From: Salvelinus alpinus
Lineage: Eukaryota; Chordata; Actinopteri; Salmoniformes; Salmonidae
DNA: 64,000 nt
Assembly: GCF_045679555.1 (NCBI RefSeq)
Contig: NC_092091.1
Location: 84,201,657-84,265,656, forward strand
Reading direction: 5' to 3'
The notes below the pieces were generated by a model. The model was not told where the DNA came from. It worked only from the letters and a program-made list of their open reading frames with translations, and ran no database searches. How positions within the stretch are numbered: the stretch's first letter is position 1; each line of letters opens with the position of its first letter. The position numbers and the translations under genes are program-made. Below, in pieces: positions 55,388 to 64,000 of this stretch.

Positions 55388-56204
55388 ACCAACATTTGAG
55401 TCAAGATGCAAGCCGAGATCTACCAATCAGCTTTTCCTTTTAACATGACTTAACACGTACGCCTATGCAACATTAACCAATTTAAAACATTACTGTAGCA
55501 ATGAGTTTTGTGCATTAAGCTACATGTCCAATACATTATCACCGTCTGGCGGAGAAGCGCTCTGTTTGATTGTTTATGTTCCTCTCTCCGTCTCTGTAAC
55601 TTCCGGGTTTGATAGCATAAGGACGCGATCTTCTTCTTCTATGGTATAATTGCGTCCGCAACATTTATATGTGCATTCCGCCACCTACTGTTCAGGTGGA
55701 TAACACGTCTCCAAACAAGATAAACATTTAATCGAAAAAATAAAATAACAAATTCCATACAAACTATCATGTTAATTAAAGTAAATCAGCCTTTTGCTCT
55801 TAAGATACACACGATATCAACACCATACCACTCCTGGTTACTATGACTACACGATATCAACACCATACCACTTCAGGTTACAATGCTGTGAAAAACAGTT
55901 GCTAAAATAATCAATATTCTCAAAGTTGAGCTTGTCTTTGTAGTGGGACTCTTATTTAGAAGAAAATAATCTGATGTTGTGCTGCCAGCATATTATCCTG
56001 CTGCTAGCAGAACAGTAATATAAGAGTTTAACCTCGAATATTTGTACGTGTGCTGCGAGGTACAAACTGCAGAGGTCTCTATATAGAGCCAGATCAATAA
56101 GAGGTTATTTCCACAAGGGGGCAACAAACGCCAGTTAATATTCCAGAATAGAGCACCACAGAATTTATAGGCTCCTTTTGCCAAGTGGTCAATTTGGAGA
56201 TCCT
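55388..56204. other. No gene; likely dispersed repeats
   Basis: tgcaagccgagatctaccaa (55410) and cttcttcttctatggtataa (55631) are phrases of common teleost repeats. cacgatatcaacaccatacc is doubled at 55810 and 55851. Confidence 0.4.
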
Positions 56205-56417
56205 CTGGCCTGGGCCAGGGGTGCGTCCCAAAAGTATTTACTGCTTCCTGAAGTGTGCACTCGTTCACTACTCCCCATAAAGTGTAAAAGCATTGGATTG
56301 GTGAAGGCGTAGGTTATAGCATGAGTTTCCATACTAATCAATTCCTGTCAAATCCTGTCCATGAAGAGAAGTGAACAAGTGCACACTTTGGGAGGAAGGA
56401 GAGATTATTGGGGCACA
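56205..56417. mobile_element. MITE-like element with inverted arms
   Basis: gaagtgtgcactcgttcac (about 56252-56271) pairs with gtgaacaagtgcacactttg (56371-56390). Outer arms gcgtcccaaaa and ttattggggcac also correspond. One arm recurs near 5357-5430. Confidence 0.6.
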
Positions 56418-56622
56418 GCCCAGGTATGCAGACGTTTCCCCAGCCCAGGTATGCAGACGTTTCCCCAGCCCAGGTATGCAGACGTTTCCCCAGCCCAGGT
56501 ATGCAGACGTTTCCCCAGCCCAGGTATGTAGACGTTTCCCCAGCCCAGGTATGCAGATGTTTCCCCAGCCCAGGTATGCAGACGTTACCCCAGCCCAGGT
56601 ATGCAGACGTTTCCCCAGCCCA
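56418..56622. repeat. 25-bp minisatellite (8 units)
   Basis: Unit cccaggtatgcagacgtttc followed by cccag. Confidence 0.95.
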
Positions 56623-56736
56623 GCACCACTTCAACCAATACCTATCAATCAATATATCATCAAATCCTTTATGATTAGACAATTTTACTTAAGGCGTTTC
56701 ACTGGTGGTCTGGAACAGGCGTTGCAAACACTGTAT

Positions 56737-56812
56737 CTCTCCAGGGTTGGTGGGTGACTGTATCTCTCCAGGGTTGGTGGGTGACTGTATCTCTCCAGGG
56801 TTGGTGGGTGAC
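56737..56812. repeat. 27-bp tandem repeat (3 units)
   Basis: Unit tatctctccagggttggtgg followed by gtgactg. Confidence 0.9.
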
Positions 56813-56819
56813 TTCTGGA

Positions 56820-57385
56820 CCCTGATCAGACATGGAGTAGTTGGCTCTGCATTTACACTGGGGCTCTGGGGCTCTGTTCACAAACACAAACAGACCCCAC
56901 AGAGCCCCAGGACAGCAAACATATTAGACCCAACCAAATCATGAGAAAACAAAAAGATAATTACTTGACACATTTGAAAGAATTAACAAAAAAAAAGAGC
57001 AAACTAGAATGCTATTTATCCCTAAACAGAGAGTACACAGTGGCAGAATACCTGACCACTGTCACTGACCCAAACTTAAGAAACGCTTTGACTATGTACA
57101 GACTCAGTGAGTTAGCCTTGCTATTGAGAAAGGCCGCCGTAGGCAGACCTCAAATCAAATTGTATTAGTTATGAGCCCCTAACCAACAATGCAGTTAAAA
57201 AAAATATAGATAAGAGTAAGAAATTAAAGTAACAAGTAATTAAAGAGCAGCAGTAAAATAACAATAGCAGGACTATATACAGGGGGGTACCTGGCTCTCA
57301 AGAGAAGACAGGCTATGTGCACACAGCCCACAAAATGAGGTGGAAACTGAGATGCACTTCCTAACCTCCTGCCAAATGTATGACC
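56820..57385 (+). mobile_element. LINE ORF2 C-terminal fragment (Tx1/L1-like) split by another LINE tail
   Basis: Reads MRKQKDNYLTHLKELTKK, CYLSLNREYTVAEYLTT and NALTMYRLSELAL up to about 57146. After an insertion it resumes at 57288 with WLSREDRLCAH and VETEMHFLTSCQMYD. The phrases recall the C-terminal region of salmonid Tx1-type LINEs; the family is tentative. Confidence 0.55.
57148..57287 (-). mobile_element. LINE 3' end inserted in the LINE fragment
   Basis: On the minus strand it reads CTATTGTTATTTTACTGCTG and ends TACAATTTGATTTG, the 3' UTR and tail of the same LINE type as 27210-29295. acct flanks both sides (57144-57147 and 57288-57291) as a short target duplication. Confidence 0.7.
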
Positions 57386-57560
57386 AGTTAATTCATACTG
57401 TATGTTGTAGTCTGTCCAAGAGGGGAATCACACAGACTGATCTCAGTTAATTCATACTGTATGTTGTAGTCTGTCCAAGAGGGGAATCACACAAGACTGA
57501 TCTCAGTTAATTCATACTGTATGTTGTAGTCTGTCCAAGAGGGGAATCACACAGACTGAC
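57386..57560. repeat. 59-bp minisatellite, duplicate of 31863-32698 (3 units)
   Basis: Same unit, gttgtagtctgtccaagagg. Confidence 0.93.
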
Positions 57561-57624
57561 AGCCTGTAATTTTATTAAAAGCATTCAGTTGATTACATGG
57601 CAGTTTAGAGAGCAACATCATAAC

Positions 57625-58003
57625 AATAATCTACATCATAATCAATATCATAACATTTATAATCAATAACATCATTATCTATATACTACTAACAACATCA
57701 TAACAATAATCTACATCATAATCAATATCATAACATTTATAATCAATAACATCATTATCTATATACTACTAACAACATCATAACAATAATCTACATCATA
57801 ATCAATATCATAACATTTATAATCAATAACATCATTATCTATATACTACTAACAACATCATAACAATAATCTACATCATAATCAATAATCAATATCATAA
57901 CATTTATAATCAATAACATCATTATCTATATACTACTAACAACATCATAACAATAATCTACATCATAATCAATATCATAACATTTATAATCAATAACATC
58001 ATG
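57625..58003. repeat. 80-bp minisatellite, duplicate of 32762-33285 (about 5 units)
   Basis: Same unit, catcattatctatatactac. Confidence 0.9.
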
Positions 58004-58107
58004 AGAGGTAAACAACAACAACAAACCCCTTTATTAAAAAATGTTTCAAAATACAAAGAATGAACAGATTATTATAATAATACATGAATTAATAATGGAG
58101 ACACTTC

Positions 58108-58227
58108 AAGATAAAGAATCTAAGAGACACTAAATAAGATAAAGAATCTAAGAGACACTAAATAAGATAAAGATTCTAATAGACACTAAATAAGATAAAG
58201 AATCTAAGAGACACTAAATAAGATAAA
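58108..58227. repeat. 28-bp minisatellite, duplicate of 33386-33617 (about 4 units)
   Basis: Same unit, ataagataaagaatctaaga. Confidence 0.9.
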
Positions 58228-58254
58228 GACATGAAGACAAAAGCAATACATTCC

Positions 58255-58676
58255 CGTTACCCAAACCCCATGTTACCCAAACCCCATGTTACCCGAAACC
58301 CATGTTACCCAAAACCCCATGTTACCAAAACCCCATGGTACCAAAACTCTGTGTTACCCAAACCACATGTTACCAAAACCCCATGTTACACAAACCCCAT
58401 GTTACCAAAACCCCATGTTACCAAAACCCCATGTTACCAAAACCCCAAGTTACCCAAAACCCCATGTTACCCAAAACCCCATGTTACCCAAACCCCATGT
58501 TACCCAAAACCCCATGTTACCAAAACCCATGTAACCCAAACCCCCATTTTACCCAGAACCCCATGTTACCCAGAACCCCATGTTACCCAGAACCCCATGT
58601 TACCCAAAACCACATGTTACCCAGAACCCCATGTTACCCAGAACCCCATGTTACCCAAACCCCATGTTACCCTGGT
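58255..58676. repeat. 16-17-bp minisatellite, duplicate of 33676-33822 (about 26 units)
   Basis: Same unit, ccccatgttacccaaaa, expanded threefold relative to the other copy. Confidence 0.9.
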
Positions 58677-58893
58677 GGTAAAAACCAAACTAAAAGGAAT
58701 AATGGTGGTTGCAGTCACTCCTTTTAGATTTCTTCCAAGGTTCTAGAAAGATAAACTAATTCTGAACTTGTTATTAAAATTAGAACCACTTCAGGTTTGT
58801 CACCACATTTTAAACACCAGTCCACTGCTGACCATCGATTTAAAACACAAAACTGACCTAAGATCAGCATGTAGGGTCAGCTTCATTCTACTC

Positions 58894-59026
58894 CTACTCC
58901 GTCCCCTGGGCTGCTCTCTCCTCTCCCGGTCCAGCTTCAGCTCTGGAGCTCAGAGAGACCATCTCCATGGCATTGACATAAAGATCTGTGCTGCTCACAC
59001 TGTTCTCTCCTCTGCCTCCTGGTGGG
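58894..59026 (-). pseudogene. Third copy of the SRCR receptor tail exon, frameshifted
   Basis: Matches 34044-34178 from the acceptor TCTCCCTAG to the TAG, keeping DLYVNAMEMVSLSSRAEAGP in one frame. It is 133 bp instead of 135, with two bases fewer near 59005, so the phase-0 entry no longer leads into that frame. No Ig or membrane exon lies upstream; a hAT-type element starts at 59089 instead. Confidence 0.75.
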
Positions 59027-59088
59027 CTAGGGAGACACTGCACAAAGAGACAGTCTGGTTGACCACAAAAACACACATGACCAACTCT

Positions 59089-60358
59089 CAGTGGTGTAAA
59101 GGACTTAAGTAAAACTACTTGAAAGTACTATTAAAGTAGTTTTTTGGGGTATCTGTACTTTACGTTGCTATTTATATTTTTGACAACTTTTACTTTTACT
59201 TCACTACATTCCGGAAGAAAATATTTTACTCCAAACATTTTCCCTGACAACCAAAAGTACTCTTATCTGGTGGACTTACTAAACACATGCTTCGTTTGTT
59301 AATGATGTCTGAGTGTTGGAGTGTTGGAGTGTGTCCCTGGTTATCTGTTAATGATGTCTGAGTGTTGGAGTGTGTCCCTGGTTATCTGTTAATGATGTCT
59401 GAGTGTTGGAGTGTGTCCCTGGTTATCTGTTAATGATGTCTGAGTGTTGGAGTGTTGGAGTGTGTCCCTGGTTATCTGTTAATGATGTCTGAGTGTTGGA
59501 GTGTTGGAGTGTGTCCCTGGTTATCTGTTAATGATGTCTGAGTGTTGGAGTGTTGGAGTGTGTCCCTGGTTATCTGTTAATGATGTCTGAGTGTTGGAGT
59601 GTGTCCCTGGTTATCTGTTAATGATGTCTGAGTGTTGGAGTGTGTCCCTGGTTATCTGTTAATGATGTCTGATTGTTGGATTGTGTCCCTGGTTATCTGT
59701 TAATGATGTCTGAGTGTTGGAGTGTGTCCCTGGTTATCTGTTAATGATGTCTGAGTGTTGGAGTGTGTCCCTGGTTATCTGTTAATGATGTCTGAGTGTT
59801 GGAGTGTGTCCCTGGTTATCTGTTAATGATGTCTGAGTGTGTCCCTGGTTATCTGTTAATGGTGTCTGAGTGTTGGAGTGTTTCCCTGGTTATCTGTTAA
59901 TGATGTCTGAGTGTTGGAGTGTTGGAGTGTGTCCCTGGTTATCTGTTAATGATGTCTGAGTGTTGGAGTGTGTCCCTGGTTATCTGTTAATGATGTCTGA
60001 GTGTTGGAGTGTGTCCCTGGTTATCTGTTAATGATGTCTGAGTGTTGGAGTGTGTCCCTGGTTATCTGTTAATGATGTCTGAGAGTGTCCCTGGTTATCT
60101 GTTAATGATGTCTTAGTGTTGGAGTGTGTCCCTGGTTATCTGTAAATACATAAATAAATAAAATGATTCCGTCTGGTTTGGATATATTAATAAGGACTTA
60201 GAAATGATTACTTTCACTTTTGTTAAGTATTATTTAACCAAATACTTTTAGACTTTTACTCAAGTAGTCTTTAACTGGGTGTCTTTCACTTTCACTTGAG
60301 TCATTTTCTATTAAGGTATCTTTACTTTTACTCAAGATGTGAACTTTTTTCACCACTA
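59089..60358. mobile_element. hAT-type non-autonomous element with an internal minisatellite
   Basis: Left end cagtggtgtaaaggacttaa; right end gaacttttttcaccacta, which is its inverse complement with changes. Typical interior phrases: ggggtatctgtactttacgt on the left and ctcaagtagtctttaactgg on the right. No transposase. The last bases of the right end are altered. Confidence 0.75.
59299..60140. repeat. 41/50-bp minisatellite inside the hAT-type element (about 20 units)
   Basis: Unit ttaatgatgtctgagtgttg followed by gagtgtgtccctggttatctg; some units carry an extra gagtgttgg. Confidence 0.93.
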
Positions 60359-63300
60359 CCAGACTACTAATAAATACAGACCATCTCTCTACCAGACTAC
60401 TAATCAATACAGACCAACTCTCTAACAGACTACTAATCAATACAGACCAACTCTACCAGACTACTAATCAATACAGACCAACTCTCTACCAGACTACTAA
60501 TCAATACAGACCATCTCTCTACCAGACTACTAATCAATACAGACCATCTCTCTACCAGACTACTAATCAATACAGACCATCTCTCTACCAGACTACTAAT
60601 CAATACAGACCAACTCTCTACCAGACTACTAATCAATACAGACCATCTCTCTACCAGACTACTAATCAATACAGACCATCTCTCTACCAGACTACTAATC
60701 AATACAGACCATCTCTCTACCAGACTACTAATCAATACAGACCATCTCTCTACCAGACTACTAATCAATACAGACCATCTCTCTACCAGACTACTAATCA
60801 ATACAGACCATCTCTCTACCAGACTACTAATCAATACAGACCAACTCTCTACCAGACTACTAATCAATACAGACCATCTCTCTACCAGACTACTAATCAA
60901 TACAGACCATCTCTCTACCAGACTACTAATCAATACAGACCATCTCTCTACCAGACTACTAATCAATACAGACCAACTCTCTACCAGACTACTAATCAAT
61001 ACAGACCATCTCTCTACCAGACTACTAATCAATACAGACCATCTCTCTACCAGACTACTAATCAATACAGACCATCTCTCTACCAGACTACTAATCAATA
61101 CAGACCAACTCTCTACCAGACTACTAATCAATACAGACCATCTCTCTACCAGACTACTAATCAATACAGACCATCTCTCTACCAGACTACTAATCAATAC
61201 AGACCATCTCTCTACCAGAATACTAATCAATACAGACCATCTCTCTACCAGACTACTAATCAATACAGACCATCTCTCTACCAGACTACTAATCAATACA
61301 GACCATCTCTCTACCAGACTACTAATCAATACAGACCATCTCTCTACCAGACTACTAATCAATACAGACCATCTCTCTACCACACTACTAATCAATACAG
61401 ACCATCTCTCTACCAGACTACTAATCAATACAGACCAACTCTCTACCAGACTACTAATCAATACAGACCAACTCTCTACCAGACTACTAATCAATACAGA
61501 CCAAGTCTCTACCAGACTACTAATCAATACAGACCATCTCTCTACCAGACTACTAATCAATACAGACCATCTCTCTACCAGACTACTAATCAATACAGAC
61601 CATCTCTCTACCAGACTACTAATCAATACAGACCATCTCTCTACCAGACTACTAATCAATACAGACCAACTCTCTACCAGACTACTAATCAATACAGACC
61701 AACTCTCTACCAGACTACTAATCAATACAGACCATCTCTCTACCAGACTACTAATCAATACAGACCATCTCTCTACCAGACTACTAATCAATACAGACCA
61801 ACTCTCTACCAGACTACTAATCAATACAGACCATCTCTCTACCAGACTACTAATCAATACAGACCATCTCTCTACCAGACTACTAATCAATACAGACCAT
61901 CTCTCTACCAGACTACTAATCAATACAGACCATCTCTCTACCAGACTACTAATCAATACAGACCAACTCTCTACCAGACTACTAATCAATACAGACCATC
62001 TCTCTACCAGACTACTAATCAATACAGACCATCTCTCTACCAGACTACTAATCAATACAGACCAACTCTCTACCAGACTACTAATCAATACAGACCATCT
62101 CTCTACCAGACTACTAATCAATACAGACCATCTCTCTACCAGACTACTAATCAATACAGACCAACTCTCTACCAGACTACTAATCAATACAGACCAACTC
62201 TCTACCAGACTACTAATCAATACAGACCATCTCTCTACCAGACTACTAATCAATACAGACCATCTCTCTACCAGACTACTAATCAATACAGACCATCTCT
62301 CTACCAGACTACTAATCAATACAGACCAACTCTCTACCAGACTACTAATCAATACAGACCATCTCTCTACCAGACTACTAATCAATACAGACCAACTCTC
62401 TACCAGACTACTAATCAATACAGACCATCTCTCTACCAGACTACTAATCAATACAGACCATCTCTCTACCAGACTACTAATCAATACAGACCAACTCTCT
62501 ACCAGACTACTAATCAATACAGACCATCTCTCTACCAGACTACTAATCAATACAGACCAACTCTCTACCAGACTACTAATCAATACAGACCAACTCTCTA
62601 CCAGACTACTAATCAATACAGACCATCTCTCTACCAGACTACTAATCAATACAGACCATCTCTCTACCAGACTACTAATCAATACAGACCATCTCTCTAC
62701 CAGACTACTAATCAATACAGACCAACTCTCTACCAGACTACTAATCAATACAGACCATCTCTCTACCAGACTACTAATCAATACAGACCATCTCTCTACC
62801 AGACTACTAATCAATACAGACCATCTCTCTACCAGACTACTAATCAATACAGACCAACTCTCTACCAGACTACTAATCAATACAGACCATCTCTCTACCA
62901 GACTACTAATCAATACAGACCAACTCTCTACCAGACTACTAATCAATACAGACCATCTCTCTACCAGACTACTAATCAATACAGACCATCTCTCTACCAG
63001 ACTACTAATCAATACAGACCATCTCTCTACCAGACTACCAATCAATACAGACCAACTCTCTACCAGACTACTAATCAATACAGACCATCTCTCTACCAGA
63101 CTACTAATCAATACAGACCAACTCTACCAGACTACTAATCAATACAGACCATCTCTCTACCAGACTACTAATCAATACAGACCAACTCTCTACCAGACTA
63201 CTAATCAATACAGACCAACTCTCTACCAGACTACTAATCAATACAGACCATCTCTCTACCAGACTACTAATCAATACAGACCATCTCTCTACCAGACTAC

Positions 63301-64000
63301 TAATCAATACAGACCAACTCTCTACCAGACTACTAATCAATACAGACCATCTCTCTACCAGACTACTAATCAATACAGACCAACTCTCTACCAGACTACT
63401 AATCAATACAGACCATCTCTCTACCAGACTACTAATCAATACAGACCATCTCTCTACCAGACTACTAATCAATACAGACCATCTCTCTACCAGACTACTA
63501 ATCAATACAGACCATCTCTCTACCAGACTACTAATCAATACAGACCATCTCTCTACCAGACTACTAATCAATACAGACCATCTCTCTACCAGACTACTAA
63601 TCAATACAGACCATCTCTCTACCAGACTACTAATCAATACAGACCAACTCTCTACCAGACTACTAATCAATACAGACCATCTCTCTACCAGACTACTAAT
63701 CAATACAGACCATCTCTCTACCAGACTACTAATCAATACAGACCATCTCTCTACCAGACTACTAATCAATACAGACCATCTCTCTACCAGACTACTAATC
63801 AATACAGACCATCTCTCTACCAGACTACTAATCAATACAGACCATCTCTCTACCAGACTACTAATCAATACAGACCATCTCTCTACCAGACTACTAATCA
63901 ATACAGACCATCTCTCTACCAGACTACTAATCAATACAGACCATCTCTCTACCAGACTACTAATCAATACAGACCATCTCTCTACCAGACTACTAATCAA
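60359..64000. repeat. 33-bp minisatellite, more than 110 units, running off the window
   Basis: Unit ccagactactaatcaataca followed by gaccatctctcta, with a common variant ccaactctcta. On the minus strand the 11-residue unit SSLVERWSVLI stays open for 892 and then at least 298 codons. The break near 63110 is a unit two bases short. No gene features. Confidence 0.95.

Noticed and set aside
60433-63111. 892-codon minus-strand frame as a repeat-protein gene
   Set aside because: Unit length is a multiple of three without a stop; no promoter, signal or intron structure and only length-changing breaks. Treated as an array artefact.

Overview
The window is vertebrate, almost certainly salmonid, DNA. 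The evidence is a Tc1 element of the Sleeping Beauty-related family with double direct repeats in each end, several other Tc1-like ends typical of trout and salmon, tRNA-derived SINEs whose tail matches a resident LINE, HpaI/RSg-1 type tail fragments, spliced genes with GT-AG introns, and no bacterial gene organisation. Genes are split into short exons, so long open frames are mostly transposons or by-products of tandem arrays.

Host genes. (1) A duplicated immune-receptor-like gene on the minus strand. The better copy (34044-37340) reads 5' to 3': 10-codon linker exon, SRCR domain (8 Cys), SRCR domain (8 Cys), SRCR domain (6 Cys), one Ig-like domain, a transmembrane exon and a 44-residue cytoplasmic tail with a YVN motif. 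A partial copy lies at 3007-4708, a lone frameshifted tail exon at 58894-59026, and a further relic survives only as a minisatellite at 14941-16385. (2) The 3' part of a plus-strand LIM-domain (CRIP-like) gene at 29418-30360, with a polyadenylation signal at 30602. Its penultimate exon has been turned into a 68-bp tandem repeat. The two genes converge.

Mobile elements. A hAT transposon with an uninterrupted 606-codon transposase (85-2742). A broken Sleeping Beauty-like Tc1 (12996-14563). A nearly full-length LINE (19083-23997) whose frame carries a 2A-like motif after a hydrophobic leader and is cut by a single in-frame TGA. Further LINE fragments lie at 1-84, 8243-9120, 26011-26690, 27210-29295 and 56820-57385. 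There are also tRNA-derived SINEs, Tc1 fragments, a hAT-type non-autonomous element at 59089-60358, and hairpin MITEs.

Tandem repeats make up roughly half of the window (about 31 kb by adding the arrays listed): polypyrimidine tracts (5503-8242, 9121-9668, 38330-42198) and more than twenty minisatellites with units of 16-81 bp, several of them kilobases long. Some arrays arose from genic parts: a splice donor, a splice-acceptor pyrimidine tract, a LIM exon and a LINE 3' UTR. The most interesting signals are: the uneven divergence between the two SRCR gene copies (introns and one exon almost identical, two SRCR exons strongly different); the splice-junction minisatellites; the LIM exon repeat; and the LINE 2A motif. 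Exon boundaries were placed by eye from splice consensus and phase, and no search or alignment could be run.
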